Assembly (NCBI GenBank): GCA_903883985.1
Contig: CAISDD010000487.1
Coordinates: 1-5,176, forward strand
DNA length: 5,176 nucleotides
Source: an uncultured Pseudomonadota bacterium
Lineage (GTDB): Bacteria > Pseudomonadota > Gammaproteobacteria > Burkholderiales > Thiobacillaceae
Direction: 5' to 3'
This document shows positions 1-5,034 of this stretch, in pieces (positions within the stretch are counted from its first letter, which is position 1; the number at the start of each line of letters is the position of its first letter). The position numbers and the translations under genes are program-made. The notes under the pieces were generated by a model. That model saw only the letters and a program-made list of their open reading frames with translations. It did no database searches and was not told the DNA's origin.

Positions 1-25
1 CCTTCGGGAGAGGGCAGGGTGAGGG
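1..25. repeat. Partial intergenic repeat, GGGAGAGGG...GTGAGGG type
   Basis: The window opens with CCTTCGGGAGAGGGCAGGG followed by TGAGGG. This looks like the 3' half of a widespread proteobacterial intergenic repeat in which a CCCTCTCCC arm pairs with GGGAGAGGG around a TTCG-like loop. Only the loop and the right arm would be inside the window, so the hairpin cannot be confirmed. The family assignment rests on recall of similar sequences. Confidence 0.4.
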
Positions 26-234
26 AGCCTGGTGGTAAGCCAGATTGGTTTCGACGGGTTACTTAGCAACAAAAGAGGCTATACATAGTAGGCCTTATTT
101 CTTCATGGAAAATTGGGTATGGAACAAGCCACATTAGACGAGACGAAGTGTGAACTTGTTACGATAGAGCCAACCAAGCACATGACGCGCTCTGCGGCTT
201 GGTTTGAGGTGCTTTGCGCCGCCACAAAGAACTC
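26..234. other. Gene-free left flank
   Basis: No coding frame of convincing length or composition is seen here. The longest ATG-initiated stretch I traced (from 104) stops after about ten codons. The region looks less GC-rich than the ppsA side. It holds an 8-bp inverted repeat (172-204, listed separately). A 12-nt string at 47-58 (GGTTTCGACGGG) matches the 5' conserved part of tmRNA, but nothing around it supports an RNA gene. No convincing sigma70 promoter was found. Confidence 0.5.
172..204. repeat. 8-bp inverted repeat upstream of the small gene pair
   Basis: AACCAAGC (172-179) and GCTTGGTT (197-204) are perfect reverse complements separated by 17 nt. The loop is long for an intrinsic terminator and only TTT follows, so termination is unlikely. 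It lies 30 bp before the ATG at 235 and could be an operator, a leader hairpin or chance. Confidence 0.35.
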
Positions 235-474
235 ATGAGCGCCGCTGCGTTTGCAATCGTCGGCGCAATCGAGTCAGTTGTAACGATTGCTGAGGGCCAC
301 GGTATTCGAGACCGCAGCCAGCTCCGAAGCCGTTATGGCCTCGGGAACTGGAAAAAGAAGAAAGGACTTGCGTCCGTCCGCTTGCCTGGCGGCGAACTGG
401 TGAAAGCGGAGATACATTGGTACGAAGCGCACGGCATTGGCAAGGTTGGGTTCAAGATAAAGGAATTGCTATGA
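235..474 (+). CDS. Small basic protein with HWYEAHGIG motif (hypothetical)
   Basis: This 79-residue protein is not assigned to a named family. Its N-terminus is hydrophobic and Ala/Ile/Val-rich (residues 3-18). A basic WKKKKG patch follows at 39-44. The C-terminal part reads like a compact beta fold: SVRLPGGELVKAEI (47-60), HWYEAHGIG (61-69), then GFKIKELL. I recall similar HWYEAHGIG endings in small stand-alone proteins and at the C-terminal ends of polymorphic-toxin-like proteins, so a toxin-tail relationship is possible but unproven. The ATG at 235 is preferred. A TTG at 214 would add seven residues, and the frame is closed by TGA at 205-207. The ribosome-binding site is poor (AAAGAA). Its stop overlaps the next gene's start (ATGA), suggesting translational coupling. 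Confidence 0.6.
   Translation: MSAAAFAIVGAIESVVTIAEGHGIRDRSQLRSRYGLGNWKKKKGLASVRLPGGELVKAEIHWYEAHGIGKVGFKIKELL
461..464 (+). promoter_or_regulatory. Ribosome-binding site deciding the start at 471
   Basis: AGGA ends six bases before the ATG at 471 and lies inside the last codons of the upstream gene. It supports the short start and translation coupled to that gene. Confidence 0.5.
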
Positions 475-695
475 AATTCATGGTTTGTGTTGCTCGTGAA
501 GGCTTGGGCGAGTTCTCTGCGGATGACTTGACCTTGGGCCGTCTCTATGAAGTGCTTGCTTCGGATGACACGCACGGCATGGTAAGGGTAATTGACGATT
601 CGGGCGATGACTATCTGTACCCTATCAGTCTTTTCGATGTCATAGAGGTAAAAGAACCGACTGCGACCAGGCTTCACGCCCTGCTCGCTGCATAA
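471..695 (+). CDS. Small acidic, probably all-beta protein (hypothetical)
   Basis: This 74-residue protein has no family I can name with certainty. The central segment is LTLGRLYEVL (20-29), a loop, VRVIDDSGDDYLYP (38-51), then SLFDVIEV (53-60). The pattern of beta strands with a DDSG turn and YLYP resembles small SH3-like barrel proteins found in phages and beside toxin genes. No signal peptide or membrane segment is visible. The start is chosen at 471 because AGGA lies at 461-464, six bases upstream, and the ATG overlaps the preceding stop by four bases. A GTG/ATG further upstream in this frame (417) would lie inside the previous gene and encode unrelated-looking residues. The overlap and the acidic character, against a basic upstream partner, would suit an immunity or antitoxin-like role. 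That is inference. Confidence 0.6.
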   Translation: MKFMVCVAREGLGEFSADDLTLGRLYEVLASDDTHGMVRVIDDSGDDYLYPISLFDVIEVKEPTATRLHALLAA

Positions 696-697
696 CC

Positions 698-800
698 ACT
701 CGCCCGCGTTCTGCGGATATTGCAATCCGCGTTGCGGACGGCATGGTGTACTCAGTGGACAAGCTGGAAGAATATCAGTCCATCGCGTCATTTGACTCCA
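698..800 (+). pseudogene. Possible degraded coding fragment
   Basis: In the frame containing the ATG at 743, open from before 698, the translation includes SADIAIRVADGMVYSVDKLE and EYQSIASFDS. Codon choice is typical of real genes here (gac, ggc, gtg, aag, ctg, gaa, atc, gcg). Beyond about 800 the frame enters hairpin-rich sequence and stops looking protein-like, although it stays open to 979. There is no good ribosome-binding site before 743. It could be the remnant of a lost gene or a chance frame. I do not recognise the family. Confidence 0.25.
713..738. repeat. Two mutually exclusive small hairpins
   Basis: GCGGAT (713-718) pairs with ATCCGC (725-730) over a 6-nt loop. The right arm can instead pair through TCCGC (726-730) with GCGGA (734-738) over GTT. 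The two stems share bases, so only one can form at a time. They begin 17 bases after the stop of the small acidic protein. There is no U-tract. Significance is uncertain. Confidence 0.35.
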
Positions 801-823
801 GAGTGCGCCTACCCGGCGCGCTC
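801..823. terminator. GC-rich hairpin, weak terminator candidate
   Basis: GAGTGCGCC (801-809) pairs with GGCGCGCTC (815-823) over a 5-nt loop (TACCC), with a single G-T wobble. Only TTT follows before C, so it lacks a proper U-tract. It could end transcription of the small gene pair inefficiently, or be part of a palindromic intergenic repeat with the hairpin at 827-856. Confidence 0.35.
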
Positions 824-826
824 TTT

Positions 827-856
827 CAATGTGGGCACAGCGTAATCCCACACTTG
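827..856. repeat. Imperfect palindrome, GTGGG...CCCAC type
   Basis: CAATGTGGG (827-835) pairs with CCCACACTTG (847-856) with one bulged C, over an 11-nt loop. The GTGGG-loop-CCCAC layout, with GCGTAAT in the loop, recalls a common proteobacterial intergenic repeat built around TGGGTTACGC and AACCCACC. The match is loose and the assignment is tentative. It lies three bases after the preceding hairpin. Confidence 0.4.
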
Positions 857-916
857 CGTTGTCATTTTTACAGCGCTGCTCTGCGCTCGAATCCAACACG
901 ATATTACGCATACCCA

Positions 917-941
917 TTGTTTGTATCTGACGATCAAACAA
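917..941. repeat. 7-bp inverted repeat just before the DUF4124-like gene
   Basis: TTGTTTG (917-923) and CAAACAA (935-941) are perfect reverse complements around an 11-nt spacer. The structure ends nine bases before the GGAGG ribosome-binding site of the gene starting at 961. That position would suit an operator or a leader hairpin affecting translation. No regulator is suggested by the sequence. Confidence 0.4.
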
Positions 942-950
942 CGAATGTCT

Positions 951-955
951 GGAGG
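951..955 (+). promoter_or_regulatory. Strong ribosome-binding site for the gene at 961
   Basis: GGAGG ends five bases before the ATG at 961, the best Shine-Dalgarno sequence in the window. It fixes the start in favour of the later in-frame ATG at 976. Confidence 0.75.
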
Positions 956-960
956 CTGCC

Positions 961-1377
961 ATGCTCGTTCGCATCATGACCACCATCTTCGCTCTGGCGA
1001 GTGCGCCAGCCCATGCAGAAATCCACAAATGCCACCAGGGCGAGCGAGTGATCTACCAGGAAGCGCCCTGCCCCGAGGCCAGCTTGTCCCTGGCGCCGCC
1101 TTTGCCGCCTCCCCCGCTCAACGCCCACGAAGTCGAGGCGGCACGCACCCGCGCCGGCCGGGACATCGCTGCGGCCGAAGCACTCAGGAGGCGAGAGGAA
1201 ATCGCCGCCAGGGTGCTGGAAAAGAAACGCGCCGCGGCACAAAAACAGGAACTCGGCTGCGCGCGCCTGCTCGACAGGATCGAAGCCACACGCGAGCGGG
1301 AAAAACTGAACAAGACCCAGAAAATCACCCTGGGCAGCGAGCGGCGAAAATACCGCAGGGAATGCGGCCCGCTATGA
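961..1377 (+). CDS. Secreted DUF4124-like protein
   Basis: This 138-residue protein has a clear Sec signal peptide: a short basic start (MLVR), a hydrophobic core (IMTTIFALA) and an AHA cleavage site after residue 19. The mature N-terminus IHKCHQGERVIYQEAPC (21-37) matches the DUF4124 pattern, in which a KC...G...YQ..PC segment forms a small disulfide-linked beta unit. A Pro-rich linker (46-52) follows. Residues 55-130 are rich in Ala, Arg, Glu and Lys and look helical, possibly coiled coil. Four cysteines remain after cleavage (24, 37, 100, 135), suggesting two disulfides. Periplasmic or envelope location is expected; the molecular function of the family is not known to me. The gene converges on ppsA. 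Confidence 0.8.
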   Translation: MLVRIMTTIFALASAPAHAEIHKCHQGERVIYQEAPCPEASLSLAPPLPPPPLNAHEVEAARTRAGRDIAAAEALRRREEIAARVLEKKRAAAQKQELGCARLLDRIEATREREKLNKTQKITLGSERRKYRRECGPL

Positions 1378-1403
1378 GCCCGTAAGCCCACCAGCGGCCC
1401 GCT
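1364..1403. repeat. 10-bp direct repeat around the DUF4124 gene stop
   Basis: GCGGCCCGCT occurs at 1364-1373, inside the last codons of the DUF4124-like gene, and again at 1394-1403, 30 bases later. The second copy runs into the 13-bp tandem array. It may be a trace of local duplication at the convergent junction. Confidence 0.4.
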
Positions 1404-1439
1404 TAGCCCTACCGCGTGGCCCTACCGCTTAGCCCTATT
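1401..1439. repeat. Three 13-bp tandem units reaching into ppsA
   Basis: Three consecutive 13-bp units read GCTTAGCCCTACC, GCGTGGCCCTACC and GCTTAGCCCTATT. The outer two share CCGCTTAGCCCTA when one includes the preceding CC, spaced 26 bp apart. The third unit covers the ppsA stop codon (1435-1437). No hairpin terminator is seen in the convergent gap (1378-1434). Confidence 0.65.
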
Positions 1440-3843
1440 TTCCGCGCGCGCCCAGGCGCAGCCAGGTACTCACCACCGTATCCGGGTTGAGCGAGAGCGA
1501 GTCTATGCCCTGGTCTACCAGCCATTCGGCCAGGTCGGGGTGATCCGAGGGCCCCTGGCCACAGATGCCGACGTACTTGCCGTGGCGCTTGCAGGCGGCA
1601 ATGGCTTCAGACAACAGCTTCTTCACCGCCGGATTGCGCTCGTCGAAGGCCGCAGCCACCAGGCTGGAGTCGCGGTCCACGCCCAGGGTCAGTTGGGTGA
1701 GGTCGTTGGAACCGATGGAAAACCCGTCAAAACGTTCGAGGAAATCGTCGGCGAGCAGTACGTTGGCTGGGATCTCGCACATCATGATGATCTTGAGGCC
1801 GTCCTTGCCGCTGCCGCGCTGCAGGCCATTTTCCGCCAGCACGGCCAGCGCCGCGTCGGCATCCCCCAGTGTGCGCACGAAGGGCAGCATGATTTCCACG
1901 TTGGTGAGCCCCATCTCGTCGCGCACGCGCTTAATGGCGCGGCATTCGAGCTGGAAGGCGCGCTGGAACTGCGGGCTGGCGTAGCGGCCGGCACCTCGGA
2001 AGCCGAGCATGGGATTCTCCTCATGCGGTTCGAACTGCGCGCCGCCAGTCAGGCTGGCATATTCGTTGGACTTGAAATCCGACGTGCGCACGATCACACG
2101 CTTAGGCCAGAACGCGCAGGCGATGGTGGCGATGCCTTCCACCAACTTCTCCACATAAAAATTGACCGGATCGCCGTAACCCTGACTCTTGGCATCGATC
2201 GCGGCCTTCACCGCATCGGGCATCCTGCGGTATTCCAGCGCGGCGTTCGGATGGATGCCGATGGCGTTGCTGATGATGAATTCCAGGCGCGCCAGGCCCA
2301 CGCCTTCATGGGGCAAGGTGGCGAAATGGAAGGCCTGCTCCGGGTTGCCCACGTTCATCATGATCTTGACCGGAATCTCGGGCATGGTCTGCGTAGCCCG
2401 CTCGGTCCGCTCAAACTTGAGCAGACCCTCATAGACATAGCCATCCTCGCCCTCAGCACAGGAGACGGTGATTTCCTGGCCGTCCCGCAGCGTTTTCGTG
2501 GCGTCGCCCGTGCCCACCACCGCCGGCACCCCGAGTTCGCGCGCGATGATGGCGGCGTGGCAGGTGCGCCCGCCCCGGTTGGTGACGATGGCCGCGGCCC
2601 GCTTCATCACGGGTTCCCAATCCGGATCGGTCATGTCCGCGACCAGGACGTCTCCGGGCTGAACTTCATGCATCTGGGCCAGGGACTGGATCAGGCGGGC
2701 GCGCCCCTGGCCGACCTTGCCGCCGATGGCGCGTCCATGGGCGAGGACGCGGCCCTTTTCCAGCATCTTGAACCGGACCTGGACGTTGCCATCGCGCGAT
2801 TTCACGGTTTCAGGCCGGGCCTGCAGGATGTACAGCTTGCCATCAATGCCATCGCGCCCCCACTCGATGTCCATCGGACGGCCATAGTGGTCCTCGATGA
2901 TGAGGGCGTAGCGGGAAAGTTCCAGCAGTTCGTCGTCTTCCAGTGCGAAACGGTGGCGCAATCCCAGGGGCACCTCTTCCACCAGTGTGGAACGCTCGGC
3001 CACGGACTCCCTGGAGAAGACCATGCGGATGGCCTTCTCACCCAGTTTCTTGCGTACCACGGCGCGTTTTCCCTGGCGCAACATGGGCTTGTGCACATAA
3101 TACTCGTCCGGATTCACCGAGCCCTGCACCACCGTCTCGCCCAAGCCGTAGGAGGCGTTGATGAAGACCACGTCGCGAAAACCCGACTCGGTATCCATGG
3201 TGAACATGACGCCGGCCGCGCCCAGATCGGAGCGCACCATGCGCTGGATACCGGCGGACAGGGCCACGTCGGCATGCTCGAAGTGGTTATGCACGCGGTA
3301 GGCGATGGCGCGGTCATTGTAGAGGGAGGCGAAACAGCGCTTGACCGCGTCGATCAGATTATCCGCACCCTGGATGTTGAGGTAGGTCTCCTGCTGCCCG
3401 GCAAAAGAAGCATCCGGCAGATCCTCGGCGGTGGCGGAGGAACGCACAGCGAACAACAAGGCTTCCCCGGCCTCCGCGCACATCAGGCGATGGTCGTGGC
3501 GGATGCCTGCTTCCAGTCCGGCGGGCAGGGGAGCCGCCAGCATCCAGCCGCGAATCTCGCGCCCGGCCAGGGCCAGAGCCTGCGTGTCGTCGACATCGAG
3601 CGTGGACATCCGGGCGGCGATCCGGCCCGCCAGATCTTCGCAAGAGAGGTATTCCCGGAAGGCGTCGGCGGTGGTGGCGAAACCGCCGGGGACGCGCACC
3701 CCCTTGTCGGATAGCTTGCGTATCATCTCGCCCAGGGAAGCGTTCTTGCCCCCAACCTTGTCGATATCCTGCATCGACAGGGTTTCAAAGCGCGCAATGT
3801 AGTCAAATGCGGAGTTAAATGTGTTGCCACTTGCATGGTTCAT
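1435..3843 (-). CDS. ppsA: Phosphoenolpyruvate synthase
   Basis: PpsA converts pyruvate, ATP and water to phosphoenolpyruvate, AMP and phosphate in the cytoplasm, for gluconeogenesis from C3 compounds. The 802-residue product is close to the roughly 790 residues of the E. coli enzyme and aligns by eye along its whole length. The N-terminal ATP-grasp/pyruvate-binding domain (about 28-350) has VGGKNASLGEM, RSSATAEDLPDASFAGQQET and QARPETV. The swivelling phosphohistidine domain (about 395-470) has GGRTCHAAIIARELG with catalytic His429. The C-terminal PEP-binding barrel (about 490-795) has GVGLARLEF, ENPMLGFRGAGRY, GSNDLTQLTLG and GICGQGPSD with catalytic Cys761. Thr427, two residues before His429, corresponds to the site modified by PpsR. 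The start at 3843 is supported by AGAGGA eight bases upstream and by alignment. An ATG at 3894 would add 17 residues read across the ppsR start. ppsA is divergent from ppsR. Confidence 0.97.
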   Translation of the reverse strand: MNHASGNTFNSAFDYIARFETLSMQDIDKVGGKNASLGEMIRKLSDKGVRVPGGFATTADAFREYLSCEDLAGRIAARMSTLDVDDTQALALAGREIRGWMLAAPLPAGLEAGIRHDHRLMCAEAGEALLFAVRSSATAEDLPDASFAGQQETYLNIQGADNLIDAVKRCFASLYNDRAIAYRVHNHFEHADVALSAGIQRMVRSDLGAAGVMFTMDTESGFRDVVFINASYGLGETVVQGSVNPDEYYVHKPMLRQGKRAVVRKKLGEKAIRMVFSRESVAERSTLVEEVPLGLRHRFALEDDELLELSRYALIIEDHYGRPMDIEWGRDGIDGKLYILQARPETVKSRDGNVQVRFKMLEKGRVLAHGRAIGGKVGQGRARLIQSLAQMHEVQPGDVLVADMTDPDWEPVMKRAAAIVTNRGGRTCHAAIIARELGVPAVVGTGDATKTLRDGQEITVSCAEGEDGYVYEGLLKFERTERATQTMPEIPVKIMMNVGNPEQAFHFATLPHEGVGLARLEFIISNAIGIHPNAALEYRRMPDAVKAAIDAKSQGYGDPVNFYVEKLVEGIATIACAFWPKRVIVRTSDFKSNEYASLTGGAQFEPHEENPMLGFRGAGRYASPQFQRAFQLECRAIKRVRDEMGLTNVEIMLPFVRTLGDADAALAVLAENGLQRGSGKDGLKIIMMCEIPANVLLADDFLERFDGFSIGSNDLTQLTLGVDRDSSLVAAAFDERNPAVKKLLSEAIAACKRHGKYVGICGQGPSDHPDLAEWLVDQGIDSLSLNPDTVVSTWLRLGARGK

Positions 3844-3881
3844 TTTCCGTGTCCTCTGAACTTTCAAACCATCCAACCACC
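3844..3881. promoter_or_regulatory. Very short divergent intergenic region of ppsA and ppsR
   Basis: Only 38 bp separate the two start codons. That is too short for two separate sigma70 promoters with untranslated leaders, so the promoter of each gene must lie at least partly inside the other's 5' coding sequence. I looked for -35/-10 pairs on both strands and found no convincing one. The region contains the ppsA ribosome-binding site but no clear one for ppsR. Confidence 0.5.
3852..3857 (-). promoter_or_regulatory. ppsA ribosome-binding site
   Basis: On the minus strand AGAGGA lies eight bases before the ATG at 3843. It occupies part of the 38-bp gap between ppsA and ppsR and supports the chosen ppsA start. 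Confidence 0.6.
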
Positions 3882-4709
3882 ATGACCCCCGCACGCCCGG
3901 TTTTCTTCATCTCCGACCACACTGGCATCACCGCCGAAATCATCGGCAAAAGCCTGATCTCACAATTCCCCGACGAGGCCTTCGCAACCACCAGTCTACC
4001 TTTCATCGACAGCCAGGAAAAAGCGGAACTCGCAGCGCAGCAAGTCCGCATGGCCTGGAGTGACTGCGGACTGAAACCCCTGGTCTATTCCACCCTCACC
4101 GACCCGGGCGCGCGTTCGGCCCTGGCGGCCTGCGGCGCCCTGGTGATGGACATCTACGGCCACTTCCTGGGCATGATGGTGGGCGAGATCGGCTACCCGC
4201 CCGAGCCTCTGCGCGGCCGTTTTCACAGCATGGGAGGGCAAAGCGACTACTACTTGCGGATCAATGCGGTGAACTTCGCGCTTGCCGCGGACGATGGACT
4301 CTCCGTGGAGAAATACCAGCGCGCAGACCTCATCCTGGTGGGCGTCTCCCGCAGCGGCAAGACGCCGACCTCGCTGTACATGGCCATGCAATACGGCTTG
4401 AACGTGGCCAACTACCCGCTCACCCCGGAGAATTTCGACTCCGCCTCGGGGACTGCGCCCGGCCTGCCGCAATCACTGGCGCCGCACAGGGCGAAGCTGC
4501 GCGGCCTGACCCTGGCTCCCGAGAGGCTGGCGCAGATCCGCAGCGAACGCCGCCCCAACAGCGTCTATTCCTCCATGAAGACCTGCCGCGAGGAGCTGCG
4601 GCTGGCGGAAAAGATGCTGACAGATGCGGGCGTGCCCATCGTCGACTCCACCACCCGCTCGGTGGAAGAAATCGCCGCGCTGATCAAGCAGTCGCTGAAG
4701 CCGTCCTAG
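3882..4709 (+). CDS. ppsR: PpsA regulatory protein (kinase / pyrophosphorylase)
   Basis: PpsR is a bifunctional regulator. It uses ADP to phosphorylate a threonine beside the catalytic histidine of PpsA, inactivating it, and restores activity by a phosphate-dependent, pyrophosphate-releasing dephosphorylation. The 275-residue product matches the family's usual length (277 in E. coli). Motifs are VFFISDHTGITAE at the N-terminus, the P-loop GVSRSGKT (154-161) continuing into PTSLYMAMQYG, ANYPL (176-180), RRPNSVYSSM (223-232) and STTRSVEEIA near the end. The ATG at 3882 gives the normal N-terminus. An in-frame GTG at 3849 would add 11 residues and also lacks a ribosome-binding site; no good one precedes 3882 either. 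The target threonine is present in the divergent ppsA as Thr427. A His replaces the more usual Gly in SDGT/SDHT, and the segment after ANYPL (about 183-203) looks slightly longer than in E. coli. Confidence 0.95.
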   Translation: MTPARPVFFISDHTGITAEIIGKSLISQFPDEAFATTSLPFIDSQEKAELAAQQVRMAWSDCGLKPLVYSTLTDPGARSALAACGALVMDIYGHFLGMMVGEIGYPPEPLRGRFHSMGGQSDYYLRINAVNFALAADDGLSVEKYQRADLILVGVSRSGKTPTSLYMAMQYGLNVANYPLTPENFDSASGTAPGLPQSLAPHRAKLRGLTLAPERLAQIRSERRPNSVYSSMKTCREELRLAEKMLTDAGVPIVDSTTRSVEEIAALIKQSLKPS

Positions 4710-4855
4710 TCTTTGATGTGTGCCTGTTACCCTCCTCTATCTGCTGCCATATCCGTTTAAACCCGACTAAACCCTGCATAATCCACTTGGTCATGTCTTT
4801 TTCGGATCAAGCTGTGCGACCATGAGAGACCTCGCAAGAAGCTTCGCTGAGACTC
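4710..4855. other. Gap after ppsR, no recognised element
   Basis: This stretch is less GC-rich than ppsR. No intrinsic terminator follows the ppsR stop. A CATAAT string at 4777-4782 resembles a -10 box but no acceptable -35 precedes it at 16-18 bp. TAAACCC occurs twice ten bases apart near 4758-4774. In the frame of the BrxB-like fragment a TGA at 4823-4825 closes the upstream side. Confidence 0.4.
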
Positions 4856-4968
4856 ATGTCGGATCGATGGCTATCCGTACACCTGTTCAAAGTCGTCGCC
4901 AACCCGCGATTCCTGAAGATGGAGGGGCTCGGAAACGAAGTCCCGTTTTTCATCTGTGACTACAACCT

Positions 4969-4994
4969 CGTTCCCACGCTCCAGCGTGGGAACG
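4969..4994. repeat. REP palindrome upstream of RAYT
   Basis: CGTTCCCACGCT (4969-4980) and AGCGTGGGAACG (4983-4994) form a perfect 12-bp inverted repeat around CC. The core ACGCTCCAGCGT recurs in the second palindrome. This CGTTCCCACGCTCCAGCGTGGG type is a familiar REP sequence in proteobacteria, and its place just before a RAYT gene matches the usual REP-RAYT arrangement. Confidence 0.9.
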
Positions 4995-5001
4995 CAGTTT
5001 T

Positions 5002-5018
5002 GGACGCTCCAGCGTTCC
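5002..5018. repeat. Second, imperfect REP unit
   Basis: GGACGCT (5002-5008) and AGCGTTCC (5011-5018) pair around CC with one bulged T. The 12-nt core ACGCTCCAGCGT is identical to that of the first palindrome and lies 28 bases further on in the same orientation. The two units together form a small REP doublet in front of the transposase start. Confidence 0.75.
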
Positions 5019-5034
5019 GACCTAGAGCAAGGCC

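Noticed and set aside
47..58. GGTTTCGACGGG, matching the conserved 5' part of tmRNA
   Set aside because: No tmRNA 5' end, no proteolysis-tag reading frame and no matching T-arm or 3' acceptor sequence is found within the next 400 bases. A 12-nt match alone is not enough.
166..738. Integron cassette boundaries (attC) around the small gene pair
   Set aside because: No paired RYYYAAC/GTTRRRY core sites were found on either side.
333..1028. 231-codon minus-strand open frame over the small genes and gap
   Set aside because: It has no domain signature and crosses the hairpin-rich gap and the start of the DUF4124-like gene. The plus-strand genes have better starts and coupling.
1540..3714. Very long plus-strand open frame (724 codons) opposite ppsA
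   Set aside because: It is a GC-rich antisense shadow of ppsA. The translation is His/Gly/Ala-rich with no recognisable domain, and it covers a gene whose identity is certain.
3819..3881. Longer ppsR start at 3819 or GTG at 3849
   Set aside because: The added residues overlap the ppsA start or its ribosome-binding site and do not look like the PpsR family N-terminus; neither start has a Shine-Dalgarno sequence.
3844..3894. Longer ppsA start at 3894
   Set aside because: The added 17 residues are unlike PpsA N-termini and overlap the ppsR start, whereas the ATG at 3843 has a good ribosome-binding site.
4756..4782. Possible sigma70 promoter (TTTAAA and CATAAT) before the BrxB-like fragment
   Set aside because: The spacing is 15 bp and the -35 match is poor.
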